Of a DNA stretch of 64,000 bases, positions 46,778 through 59,999 are shown in pieces (the stretch's first letter is position 1; each line of letters begins with the position of its first letter). Location: NCBI GenBank assembly GCA_903813345.2, contig CAIIXF020000006.1:250001-314000 (forward strand), in the 5' to 3' direction. Both the position numbers and the translations under genes were made by a program. A model generated the notes under the pieces. It made no database searches, was not told the DNA's origin, and saw only the letters and a program-made list of their open reading frames with translations. The DNA is from Owenia fusiformis. Taxonomy: Eukaryota; Annelida; Polychaeta; Sabellida; Oweniidae.

Positions 46778-47782
46778 CTCAGACTCGTGCGTTTTCGACC
46801 CGTGCCACAAAGTCGTTTTGGCAAACTCAGTTGACCATTCAAACAAGGGTATTGGGTCCCTGTTGAGTAGATTATGTAATATTGCCACTCAGTGTGTCCA
46901 AATGATTATATGCATTTTATGTAAGTATGCTGTCTGATGTATGTGTGTTCGTTTTACCGGAAAGATCAACGACATTGCAGATGGTACTGTTTGCTAGATG
47001 ACCATGTAAATACATCGGACCAACACAGTTGAATCGTTTCACGGATAAATCACTAATTTTCCGCCTGATTTTTTCAAGATCAAGAGATACACTTGGGATA
47101 GACGGATATTTCACTTTGCTCTGCATGCATGCTTAGCTTCAAATCACCCAAGTGGACTGGACTTTGAAGACACAAACGTTTATTTATCAACTCAACTTGA
47201 ATGTCTTGAATGATGTTGCTCTTGGACTATTCTGCGTTCAGTCTACTGAAATGTGAATCCTTGGAAAACAGGACATAACAACATCCTGAAATTATTTAGA
47301 TAATCGATTCTATTATCGATTATGTTACATACTTGGTTGGACATTTGGTAATCTGACCCAGTTCCTGGTAAGCTTAGAGTACTCTGAATAAGTCACGTGA
47401 CATTTGACCTTGGTCAGGTTACTCTGACATTTGCTTCACTCTATCAAGCGTGAATAGGTCAGTGAGACGCACGACGCAACTATAATTAAAGTGAGTATAG
47501 GTTGCATCATTTTTATTAGCCTTATTATTTCATCTTTAAGTTTTGACAAAATACAAAAAGAAAAATTGAAACTAAAAAAGTCGGTGACATGGCATCAAAG
47601 AGTAATTGAGTTTGCTAACCATCCATCACATTGAATGATGTAAATTGAATATTGGCAATAAACTTCGGGAAATATTGCATTCATAGGATTAGAAAAATGT
47701 TAGAACAAGAACAAGATCGACTTATCTAACGAAGCAACTTTCATATCAATATATCAATATCAATACCTCTTATATTGTCATA

Positions 47783-48818
47783 CAGGGTGTTCCAAAAGTA
47801 ACAGGACTGGTGCTGGTATTTTGTTAAATATGCACCAATCGTCGTGAAAATTTTACATAATGTACTTTCATATATTGTTACTTAAACTGCAAAGTTTCAA
47901 AAAATATTATGGAATTTGGGTAAAGTTATGGTTGCTATGGTAACATGACATCACAATACCCGGGGCAACATTCGACGCAGAAAAATACAGACTTTCAGCA
48001 GTTTGAACAACCCATATAAAAGTTGAAATGCAACAACTCAACTGGTGAAAACTAGATTTACTTTACATAATTTGATATTCCTATGTATCCTCACTTTGCA
48101 AAGTAGGCTCCTCTTTGATCAGTATTAGAGTAGCACTCTGGATCCATGATTCATTCACATAAGTGAACAAATCTGAGGTTATGTCACGTAGGGTCGATTG
48201 GACAACTACATGTAGGAGCAGGTCATTTTCATCTTTAAAGGTCTTACCACGCTGATTAGGATTCCATTCTCCATATAATTAAAAATTAGATATTGCATGA
48301 TCATAAGAGTATGGTGCATGGTTTTAGACATCAACACCTAGCTCCTCTATAGCTGCAGTGTTCTTAAATGCTGACTTGCGGGTAGGCGCGTTATCAAGGT
48401 GGATGACTGGCTTCAAATTGCGTTTTCTCAAAACCTCAATCGTTAATTGTGCAAACGGTTATACATAGTGATATTCCAGGAAAGTGAATTAGTAAATAAA
48501 TATTATTATTGTGAAATCATACTTGAATCTGAGTTGTATAGCGACAAACAAGAAATGTTGTGTTGTAATAGATGAATTAGATACTTTCTTCAGTCATACA
48601 AAAATGTTGGATATCACATGTTCATGAAAAAGTTGCCCCAGGTATCGTGATGTCATGTTACTATAGTAACCGTAACGCTAACCACATTTTATATCTTTTT
48701 CTGGAACTTCACAATTTTAGTTGTAATACTTCAAAGTACAATTTGTGAACATTTGAAGACACTCCGTATAGATTTGACAAAATGCCAGCACCAGTCCTGT
48801 TACTTTTGGAACACCATG
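47783..48818 (-). mobile_element. Decayed mariner element with TA target duplication
   Basis: The left end CAGGGTGTTCCAAAAGTAAC and the inverted right end CATGGTGTTCCAAAAGTAAC continue as shared GGACTGGTGCTGG. TA lies at 47781-47782 and 48819-48820. The 1036-base length is close to the ~1.3 kb of full mariner elements, and the inside holds transposase remnants on the minus strand. Confidence 0.88.
48084..48455 (-). pseudogene. Mariner transposase fragment (C-terminal part, broken)
   Basis: Minus-strand translation gives a recognisable mariner catalytic stretch: PVIHLDNAP (the second catalytic Asp region, HxDNAPxH in the family), then ELGV, then APYSYDHA (family YSPDLAPSD), then GKTFKDE. Two in-frame stops (after ELGVDV and after ISNF) and loss of the expected downstream Asp at YSxDLAPSD positions show it is dead. 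The N-terminal DNA-binding half and the first catalytic Asp are not recognisable. Confidence 0.85.
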
Positions 48819-49224
48819 TATTGTCCTGTACTACTATACTTTGATTCAAAGTTACTAGTTTCATCACCAAGTGGCTTGTTCGGGTCAGATAGCATGGCGG
48901 GTATAATAGAAAGTTCCCCTAACTTAAGTATTAATCTGCTTTAGTTGTTCAATTTTCATATCACCCTTATGTATCTAATAGTTATGCAAATTAAAATATG
49001 CCCAGTAAAAGAAAATGTTACCTGCCCAATACAAGAAAAGGTATTTGACTTTTTGTGATTGGAATCTCCCTGAACTTGAAGTCACATTTTCAAAAAAATA
49101 AATAAATTCAAAGTTGATAAACAATTTTCGAAACCATATTTCTAGGTGTACTTTTACTTGTAGAGAATTTCGAATATTTAATGACGTAAATCAAGATTAT
49201 ATCTACTCGCATCAAGTCGAAGGG

Positions 49225-49337
49225 TAGTCTAGTTACAGGCCATTGTGTCCCCACCCAACACAACAAGTCAGTGTGAGAAGGTGTGTGGTCAAAGAGAGAG
49301 GGTGGGGGGGGTGTCACAGAGGCTTGTAGCTAGACTA
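49225..49337. mobile_element. 113-bp hairpin MITE
   Basis: TAGTCTAGTTACAGGCC at the left and GGCTTGTAGCTAGACTA at the right are inverted copies, continuing as TGTGTCCCCACC against GGGTGTCACAG. The same end (TAGTCTAGCTACAAGCC) occurs near 34230, so this is a repeated family. Confidence 0.65.
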
Positions 49338-51399
49338 GTCAAAGTCTGAAAATATTTATACTACCTATTTAATAGACGGCAATCTTAACACACTTTAAAT
49401 GTAAAAAGAGTTATGATCGAATCGGATCACTCAATGTCAAACCAACATATTCGTATCCCATTGAACGCGTGTCAGCTTATTCTTTAGTATATGTTAAAGG
49501 AATACATTTACAAAGTGTACGTGAGTAACACGACACCGGAATTTTAATTATTTCTTTTTGACCACTCTTTTGAGTCCTCAAGCAGTAAGGTAAAACATCG
49601 ATATTGCTTGTTAATCGTAAAACTGATCTATAAGCTACAAATGACATCGAATATCATGAACATTATGATCAAATAATCATCTAAACATGCAAAAATTATG
49701 TAATCGTACCAGACCACAAATATGTCATTTAAATTGCTCGCATCCCCCAAGTACAGCCTAAAGTAAGATTCTATTTATATTGTCCTCCCATGGTCTGCTA
49801 CGTTTGGCTGATCATGTTTTTATTTTTCTGATGTTGCCCAATGTGCGTCTGTGCTTAGTAGAACAATACCATCTTATGGAGGACGGGCTTATATTTTCGC
49901 GATCGAGCGTAATATCTTCTTAAATGACCAGGCCCATAATTTTCACTGTCTTTATATGTTAACCAACCATGTTTCTACTAACAAGAATACATTTTGCTAT
50001 CTATTGTCCTACCCCTGGTGTCCTACCTAAATTTTTTCTTCAAAACAGTTCAGAATATTTCCTGTAAAAATAACCGAGGTTGATGCTCAGCTGTATACTG
50101 TATGTTTAAGCAGTAATTTTATTCTTTACATTCATTTATATTATTTTGACACTGCCTTTATATTCAATTGTATTTGTGTAATTATTCTGGGCAATTCTGT
50201 TTAAGATTTTAGAAAATAACATCGTAAGCTATAGATATCTATTTGGAACGATGTACGGTCACAATCGAGAGGGGAAATTACGCGTTCATAATAGTAAATG
50301 CCTTCGAAAATAACTTAAATAAAATAATCTGTTTAAAAGTGACTTGAAAGGCATTTGACTTCTTAAAATTGTCAGTAAAATTATTTCAATATTAAAACTA
50401 CTTGAAGAAACCTTTCTTTAATATTGACTCTTATTGGTTAGAGAGTGTTTGCACTTCTTATTAAAATATTTGCATCCATTTAAAATCTAATTCCCCTTTA
50501 CACATAAACGTGTGGCCATTCTCATGTTATTTTTAAGGATATTTAGTCTCAAAAGTTTAGACTCAATAAATACAAGATTTCACGTAATAAGTTTATCTCC
50601 CTAAATCATTTAATTCTAAATTTGCAATATTTCATAGTATTATGTTGTTACGTGATATATGTTATTTCCGCTGAAAAAAAATATAGATCTAGAACTGATA
50701 ATTGATATAAAAAATTATTGAGGACTTAATATTCAATAAATAGTTGACATGCTTTAAAAGATGTCACTTGTGTAAATAAAAATGAAACCAGATATTTGAA
50801 CACTTAAAACGAAAACAAAATTAATTATAAATATATTTTCATTAGTTCAGAACTCGCGATCGGGGAATTATATTCTACCTTTCCTAATGACGTAACGCAG
50901 ATACCCTCTTTTTATACACCATGTTTTTTTTACGCGGAGTCCTTATGTTCTGAGGACCCCAGTTCTGACCTTACACGGACTACGGACCCTCTCGCGGAGA
51001 CACCCTACTCTCTCACAAATTATCACCACTTCTTTCTTCAATTCCTAAGAAATAAATATACTCGATAGTTAATAAGAGTAGATAATCCGAACAAAGCAGC
51101 AGCAGGCACTGGAAGCTGTACGATATTTTTCACGACATTAGCCGCAAAGTGGAATATCTGTCACTCAAAATTAGCGAGAACCTATACGTCATCTCAAGTC
51201 GTATTTGATTGGTTGATTGTAATCGGGAGCCAATCATATTTTAATGCGAATAGGATCACCATGTGTAAAGCTGAATAATGTGGAAAACTATTTTGCTTTT
51301 AAGATGTGCATTTAAATACACAGACGAATTGAAAGTTTAATACTATATAATTACCACTGGATAATTTGCAGACATTTTACCGTTGAATGATCGAAACAT

Positions 51400-51519
51400 T
51401 TGGATCAAAGCATTAAAGGAAGGAACAGTAAACGCTACCGTAACGTCCATATACGCTACGGTGGACAAGTGAAACCCGCCTTGATATTACAGAAGACGCC
51501 TTTGAGGGAATATTTTTAC
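51400..51519 (+). other. Candidate non-coding leader exon
   Basis: TTTTTAC|GTGAGT at 51519/51520 is a good donor. It follows a GC-richer stretch with a CCAATCAT box near 51230. It could be an alternative first exon for the gene with coding start at 53748. Both position and existence are tentative. Confidence 0.25.
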
Positions 51520-53747
51520 GTGAGTAACCCCAAGGTATCAAAGCGTAATAGACATGTACACTTGATTTGACGTTCACTTATTTTCCGGGTCTAAGCCCAA
51601 TGACCATAGTGTACATTATTAAGGTGATAAATTTGATGAACTTAACTCAATAGGGTTTAGGTAGATGCACTTTTGTAACTTACACATAAAGTTTATCAGG
51701 TATTTAAGCATATATATAAATGAATATTTTTGAACTGTGACAAGTATAACCATTGGTATTAACTGCGGGGATTATATCTAACCACATATAGATATAATCT
51801 GGTGTGCATTTTAGACGCCAGACAAACTCTTTATTCTCATAATATTATCTTTTAATTTTGTGTTTAAGAAAGGCACTTGCCACTTCGGATTCACAGATAT
51901 TAAATTTAGTGGGATTGACCAAACCCCAAATGCGAATTATACCTTGCTTTGTAACCTTGTTAAAGTAGGCAGTTTATATCGTAAATATGGCACTTGACGT
52001 CCAAAGCCTTTGAAACATTAATGGAATTTAGGGAACCAGGCTTTCAATTGTTGAACACTCTATGGTAATTCCTTTAAAAAGCTATATATATCAGGGCGAT
52101 ATTTTATTGGAAAAATTCGCACATACGCAATGGAAAAGTGGTTTTGACATAACGGCAGCTTAAAAATGGCACATTCACACCGTTGTCTGGCAAGCAATTA
52201 TATTCGCCTAAATGTTGTCAAATTTTGATTTGTCACACACATGTAGTTATAAAAAAACGAGAAAACGTTATCTGGTAATAAATCGTCACCAATTTGTGAC
52301 AACTTTCAATGAAATAATCATTAATTATTTTAAAAATTAGTGTGAATACAGGTAAATGGGACATGCTAAGATGAAGCTAAAAATTGCCAGTGTTTTTCGA
52401 AAAACACCTTGCAGTCGACTAATGTTTGAAGCTTTGCACAGTGTGACCTGTTTGCAAAAACATTGGTGGTGCAAAAATGGCGGCTAATTTCCCACAAACC
52501 TGTGTATCTTTTTACATATATGACCACTTACGTTTCATCACGTTGTTTCGATGACAGGGAAATTAGCTTAACTATCTCCTCAATGACAATCATGTTTGGT
52601 TCAAAGTGACATTGAAATATACATGAGAAACACATGAGAAACACATTTTTATAATGTTTACAAGAGTCATGCCAAAGTGAATATATGAATATAAATATAG
52701 TAAGGACGATGTCAGTAATGGCACAATTGTTGCAATTTGTGACTAGAATATGATTTTTTTATCAAACAATATCAAGGACAAACCAAACCACTGAATTTCC
52801 AAATCTTGAAATATGTGACTTGCTTTTTGATCTTGCCGATCTCTGTAACGTTTCTCATAAATGGATCGGGATGGATTGAAAATATGTGTATTTTGTGTTA
52901 ATTAGTGCCCATAATGTAAGTTCACATCAAATATGTCAAACGCAACAGTAATTTATATATATATATTCAAACAAATGCAAACCGATTAATGAGACGCCAG
53001 TACAAAAAATGCTGCCCATCCTAGCTCAAACAATAGACGGCTTAGTGTACATTATCTTTTAAATTTGTGTTCCATTATCAATTATGCCTACACCCGCCAA
53101 TAAATCATTGGCATCAACCGGCATGCAATTATGGGAATGTTTAAATGCTGGATTGAACAGATCATCACGAATAAAGGAAATGTTATCTTTTTACCTAACA
53201 CACCTACATTGTATCTGAGCTTTTCAGGTCTCAGGGAAAAACCAGGCTCAATGGGACGATCAGCATCATTATTTTTGTATCACTAGGGTGTTTTCAAAAG
53301 AAAATATGTTGTCTTTCTTAACTGAAAAAGAATGCCTCTGAAATCTTGATTTTCATTCGTAATTACGAAATGCAGTCTTGAAATCGCTATCGTCAATGAT
53401 GAATTTAAATGTGTGATTTAATTCAATGTCATGAATTCATTATTTGAACTGATGGTAAATATAGATCGAAATCGCATCTCTTACCTAATAAGGAAAGTAT
53501 TATCATTTAGCGATCGCAAGTGGAAATAATGAATTACAAATTGAAAACTGTGTTTGTTTAAGTTTGTTTAATTGAAGCAAAAAAATGAATTATACAACTT
53601 ATTTGCATATTTTTCAGGTAAAAATGATTTAATTCAAGACTAAAATTCTATATTTTCTATATTTTTCAGATTTCGCCCTTGTAATTGTGGGGTTTAATTA
53701 TCACACTGGCCGCGGTGGATTTTGACCAGAGTGAAATTAACAACAAC

Positions 53748-56700
53748 ATGCCAACAAAAGGTATTCCTTTTTTAATATTTTTCACTTAGGATAACTATAT
53801 ATCTATTAAACCTTTAGTAGCTATACATAATTTTATACATATCAGGAAAATTCGCTGTTCTTTGGTATTTAGGATATGTTGTCGTTTCCTAATGTTTCCA
53901 TTTGTGCTTTCAAAGATATAAAATCAAACGCTTTCTTAAATTCATTCCACACAATGGAAGTGGTATAATGTGACAGGCGTTTTAAACGGTAATAAACACA
54001 TGTAGGTCTTATTATAAAAATCGGTTGAAAGATAGATTCAACTTTTTTCTACTAGTTTCCCGGGGGAATGTCACCTTTCAGGCATTCCTGTTATATCTGT
54101 CATCCTTCCATTGTGTCGGTATTTATCACTAACACTTGTGCTAAAAATCTAATAATACAAATTAAAACTGAATGTGATTTTGCATATGAATACATTGTTC
54201 GTAAGATAAGAGGTAATCTATAATACTACTGCTCTTGCTTTAAATATGACTAAGGAGATAATATACAGAACTTTACATTGAAGCCATCACTTGAATTAAG
54301 CAGAATCAGTTAATTAAATAAAAATAATATCTATGATGGTTATCATCCTAAATGTGTTACCATTAGTGTAAATAGAACCTCTACTTCGCTTTGCTTATCA
54401 GTTGAAAATAAAAGTATTTGTAGTATATTGTATTCTACTATTTATAAATGCACTGACTACGGACCCTAACAGATATGTATTTAAAGTATTGGCTGGCAAA
54501 TGCATCAAGATTTATATATTGTCAATCTCCCATCGCCTCTGCTCTTCCTGAGGTAATAGAAGCAGATGAACGCCCCGATAAAATTGGTGAAATTGCCACC
54601 TGTAAATAACAAAATAGAAGGCTTGTGTCCTCAGTGTGACCAAATCTAAAAAATGCCAGAAAATGCATAGTATGAGCATTACCCTTGTAAATGGAGAGAA
54701 GAATACCATGATTCGTTTTTATATATACACAAAAATGACTTTAAAATCAAACTCCATGTCATCCTTGCTGCAAGGGTATTTTACAAGTTTATAAGCATAA
54801 ATGAAGTCCTTTGAAGAAGGATGCTCCATGCACGAGAAGACATATTATGATACTGATGATAGTGTGATAAAAACAATGTTAGAAGCCATTAAATTTAATT
54901 GAGAAATTAACATCTCTGTTAATGTTGATCTTTAGCTTGAATTAAGACCCAAATTAATTTCATAGGCTTGCACTAGACAAGACAATTTCAGCAACTGCTC
55001 CAGTGTTCAGAAAACTGTGATGTTTAAATATTGCAATGTTCAAAAAATTTTACGTTTAAAACTATTGAGCTGCCTCTAAATTAATGGTCAATTCTACCAG
55101 TGTGTCTTTGAATTTGAATTAAGAGAGATGTTGGTTATATATAGAGTAGCACTATGATCACACACATGTACAACTGTAACAATTGTATGCATACTATAGA
55201 GAATATAGATAAACAAAGCAGTATGAAACACACATCCCTGGCGTGTTCCGTTTTTCATATGATGGAAGTCGTGATCGTGATAAGTTGATTTTGCTTTACT
55301 TGTAGTTGACAATTGTTTGTTTTAACGTAATGAATTGTCAGTTATTGACAGCATAGCATTCCATTTTGATGATGATACTTGATTATTGTTGACAGTATTA
55401 TAATATGGTAATCTAAATACACTGAGATTTTGACATCACTCTATTTGTTCCTCGAATTTTACCCTTTGTTTTGTAATACAGGCGGGTTTGTTAACTTAGA
55501 TCACACTCGACTCATTCATTTTCTAACACCTTCTGTATCTTCTCTATATTCCTATCAACATCTGCTGACTTTGCATGTAAAACCCCGACGACTGAAGAAT
55601 ATCTGGGAAATTAATAGACCATTACGACGAATCACTGTATCTAATTGAATAAAGCGCTTCTGATCTTTAGCGAGGATTCTTTGATTGTTTTATAAGAAAT
55701 ATTTCCTAATGATCATGATGTATGGATTCAGAAGTAAGAGAAGTCCCATGATTTGTTATTATTAAGCTGGTTACATAGACGTTTACACTCACTGGCTAGT
55801 TTAAGTCACGTGCTTCTGTTAATTATCTGGTCATATTTCCCCCAGTTTAAGAAAAATTTGTCCTCACATTTGTATAAAAAGTAGTGTTTCTGGTATTTAA
55901 GCATTGCAATAATGAAGACATTAGGACTACATAACACCCAAGGCTAACCAAAGTATAATTTCCCCGGGCTAACTGACTTCCTTGACTAGGCGAAAGTCGA
56001 TATACTTAGGAATCTCCATATTTTGCTTTACAATGTCATATTGACAGAAAACAGAAATGATGTATTTTTAATAACTCAGTAATTACCGTTTCCATTAATA
56101 TTTGAGGAATACCAGAATGTCGATCATGGCTTGGATATTTTTGCCGATGTCACAACTGAACAAAAACATGCATGTCAAAGCAAACATCCTTGCAATTGAG
56201 TTCTGGTCGGTCTGTGTAACTGTGTTTAATGGACCCTGTCATCTAGAAAATTGATGGAGTGTGTCGTCCAGGTTGAATGAGAAAACAACAGAAAATAGTT
56301 GGGTTTGTCTTTTAATGAGTGCTCTGCTTTCGCAAAGCACAAGCGAATGATTTATATTTAATAATTAGAAGTGAGTCGGAGAGCATTGGTAGTAGGTTAG
56401 GTTGGTCCGTATGTTTATCACATACGACTCCCAGAAAACTGTTTCAACAAGGGGCAATACCCATAAAAATGAAATATCGATATTTTGAAACCATACATTC
56501 GTCGATATTTACTGTTTCTAGCAGCTGATTGCTGCTTCCATTGTTTTTACGGCCAGCCTCATTTCTTCAAACTCCTTCTATAATTCATTTTCCATTGTAT
56601 GTCCATCTTAAATATTCTTCCAAGGCTTAATTGAAATTCAAATTTTCCTAAATTTTGAGTAGTCCCACGAGAGGATATCCCATAATACTTGAAAATTACA

Positions 56701-59700
56701 ATGGGAGTTGTTGGTTGCCATGGTGACCGGTTAAGGACGATTTTCGCATCACCTGGCATTGTACAGGTTCAACTTCTGATTATTTTGTCTTTTCTTTTGA
56801 AACGCTAAACACATTTGAACAAGTACATCTTCTTTTAATGGCAAACTGCTTTTTTCTCATGCATTCACCCAATGCACATGGTGTTTTGTATCTATTTTGT
56901 TTATTTCAATTTATGTATGAGCATCTTATGTATCTACATATGACCCCCGTAGACGTCAATTCAATTTGTTCACAATTTGCGGGACATAAACCTTAGTGCT
57001 TAACATGAGTCAGATATCTTGATGATAGTTTTAGCAAATGTAGCTGTCTTTATTATGAAAAAGACACAAAATGCTACTTTAAATGTTTTGTGTGTCATTA
57101 TATATTATACAGTAAATCTGCATTTATTATTGTGGTCGAGACTTTCACCATGTTGATTTTATAAGGTTAACAAGGAAATCCTTTATCATGTTTAGTAAGG
57201 GCTGATACGGGGATTTAGACAGTTAAAAGATGAAATATATCCTTGTTTGTGTTACTGGTGTTTTGTCAAAATTTCGAGCAATTTGTCCGAATGTCACCGG
57301 TCGCTATATTCATTTATAACAAATACATTCGCTGTTGTGATTAAACATATTACTAGTAATATAAAGCCCTTTACCTTCCTTCACATCTCCAACTTGTATT
57401 TTTAAAGAAATTTGACATGCTACATGATCGTATATGTAGGCCGGATTATATTTGCAGTCCACATTCATTGGGATAAGAGGGGAATAGGATAGGAAATTTC
57501 ATTCACTTGTCTTGTATTATTTGTCTGTGTTTCAACTTTCATGTTAGCTGATACATAAAGAATGTGTGCAACGCAGAATGTTCTGCATGTATGTTCAATA
57601 AAAAACAATCAGCTGATCTATGGACCTCACAAAATGCTTATTTTGATAAAATATTAAATGATATACATTTCATTCTGATATATTGGAACTATCAATGTAT
57701 ATATGGCACTATAGAAGTTAATGTCCCACCGATATTTCTGAACCATTTTGCGATTTATGCGTTTCTGCAATGGCGGATATGTGACACAGTTCCAAAAGGA
57801 ATGTCGTCTGCTGGAAATGTTCGTCTGCGTCTTCTGCGAGGGAAGCCATAAACATAAGCCAGATATCGTTGAAACAGATGAAACATTTCTTTTTGATTGG
57901 GCTGAAATATTACATATCCAAGGTATCGACAGCCATAATGAAGAGGGCTTAACAGTACTAGGAAATTATGATCTGGAAACAAGACCTTTCAACGCAAAAT
58001 CTAACTCATGTTAACAATTAGATGTTTCTCAAAAACAATACTTAATCGCAAATCGCAAAGAATGTTGCAAAAATAAAGGAACGAATTACAATAAAATTAT
58101 TCGATTCTAGTCGTATTTGAAAATGAGTAAATAGTCATTATCTTGGAATCTAGAGATAGGGATGGGTATTGTATTAATGGGAGATGTAACTTTGTAGCTT
58201 CCAGAATCAGGATGTAAGGTTTCAAATACAGTTGCGAGGCAGCCATCTGTCCCGGGTGCTATTTCTGTAGGCTCACCAGATCCTCTCTGGCTAGCAACCC
58301 CCAAAAACATCGCTTTTTACTTTTTCGCCCCAACACTTACACGTTTATCATTTTTTTCCTCTGTGAAAATATAGAAACCAATACATGGTATGAAACTTCT
58401 GTATGTGATATCGATTGTGGGCCGCATGCATGTGGATACTGGCTAGCCTGATTTGATTTATACTTCATAACCATCTCGTCAAAATAAAACAATCTTTCTC
58501 CATATTTTGTGAGAGTTTTAGGGTTTGCGGCTCAGTCTGCAACAGCTCGTATATCAAACACTTTACCATGCTGAGTACCAAATTGAGCAGTTAAACGTTT
58601 TCCCAATTAGAAGTCACTCAAAACTCCAGCTTGAATTACATTCGGAAAGCAAAAGATACAAAATGTTTGATTCCCAACTAATTCTAATGGTGTTGAATTA
58701 TGTTTGGGGTCGAGAGGAGGGACTCTGATTCGTAGCTACTTAACTTATCATCACCTAAGTGGTCCTTACAGCACATTTAGATTAAGGTCCATATTCCCCG
58801 TGGTGCCGCCCCATAAATTATTAAAAGACAAAAGAATATGTTAAATGTGATTAAATCATATTGATGAATCTGTGCTTGTATGAGTTTATCATGGAATTCA
58901 TAATTTGTTTTTAAACCGTGTCAGAATCAAAGTGTCTGACAAGAGTTTTCATCGCCTAAAGTGGTTTGAACACGAAACCATCATTCGCAGTAGAGGCATA
59001 ACATGTGTATCTGTGGTTACCCAGTGAAAACATTGACAATTATTGAGTAAAATAAACCGAATGTAACAATTTTCAACTAAATAAACAAACTCTTAAATTA
59101 AGCTGACTCTCTGTCGCCGTGGTATGACAAAAATCCCCCTAACTTGTAGCAAGCTGCATGTCTCAACAACCTGTGACCGAATTTCCCAAATTATTTGTTT
59201 TTTGTGTTACCTAGACTTTGACTTGAATTTATAACCACTGATTTGACTTGATCAATCCTACAATGAAGCAACTGACATAACCAAAACATTATTAAAAAAC
59301 ATCTAAGATTTCGTCCAGATCGATTCCTACTTACGATACATAATTTTGAGGTCTAACAACAACAAAGGAAAAAAGATGTCTAGCAATGCCACATAAATTT
59401 TATAGTTCAACTTATATTCATTCCTAACATTATATCACACAAGCTATTGAACATTGTATGCCTTATAGGAGAGACATTTGTTTATCTAATATTTAATATT
59501 TTTATGGCTGACAATAGGAGATTATATGATGGAAAATTAGGAAAGCAACATTACGAAAAAGTTCTCAAAAGCTTTAATTATTGATTACTCATAAAGAGAA
59601 GGAAACAGGTGAAATAAACGTAGAATGCAAAAACAAGATAGACAAGGAGCATTTAAAATACCAACGGTCATGATGAAACAAGTCCCCACCAACCGCAAAA

Positions 59701-59999
59701 AGGATCTAACGTACAAGTATAACTCCCCCACTGTCCATCTTGATCCATTAAGACGTACTCTGTTTTAACAATATGCCCATCGCCATTTTTGCTAAGTTAC
59801 TCTTTTAATTTCAGAAGACACTTCTAACAATATGCCCATCGCCATTTTTGTTAAATTAGTCTTTTAATTTCAGAAGAACCCAGTGTCTTTGAATCACTGG
59901 ATCACGCGTCAATGGAAGGCAGCCACAATAGTATCGACCATGACGAAGCCTCGCATCTAGATGACTCGCTAGATGCAAAAAAAGTTAGACCCAAAAGAG
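53748..59999 (+). CDS. N-terminal exons of an unrecognised gene (partial, probably runs off the right edge)
   Basis: A first coding exon follows an acceptor (ATTTTTCAG) at 53669. Its 5' UTR is 53670-53747 and its ATG at 53748 gives MPTK plus one base (ends 53760, donor GTATTC). The next exon, 59874-59999, enters in phase 1 and gives EEPSVFESLDHASMEGSHNS and on through an Asp/His/Ser-rich stretch to KKVRPKR, ending in phase 1 at donor GTGAGG. Together these encode 46 residues: an acidic, disordered N-terminus followed by a basic, nuclear-localisation-like cluster. Long introns and such a tail are common in developmental transcription factors, but no DNA-binding domain is inside the window and the family is not recognised. 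No later exon was recognised before 64000. Confidence 0.55.
53761..59873 (+). other. First coding intron of the right-hand gene
   Basis: About 6.1 kb of AT-rich DNA. Open frames up to 95 codons (for example near 57564-58014) lack recognisable domains, and no transposon ends were identified. Its 3' end carries a duplicated splice acceptor. Confidence 0.45.
59769..59878 (+). repeat. 59-base tandem duplication of the splice acceptor region
   Basis: AACAATATGCCCATCGCCAT and CTTTTAATTTCAGAAGA occur twice, 59 bases apart. This creates two acceptors, ending at 59814 and 59873. Using the first would insert a stretch that soon reaches an in-frame TAA, so the second is taken as the productive site. 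Confidence 0.8.

Larger units (their letters stand above)
48821..53669. other. AT-rich non-coding DNA, possible regulatory region
   Basis: No coding exon recognised. It holds the small hairpin element at 49225-49337. A comparatively GC-rich island at about 50930-51520 may be a promoter. Confidence 0.4.

Noticed and set aside
57564-58014. Overlapping frames of 88-95 codons as exons
   Set aside because: They overlap in different frames and on both strands, with no family resemblance; probably chance.
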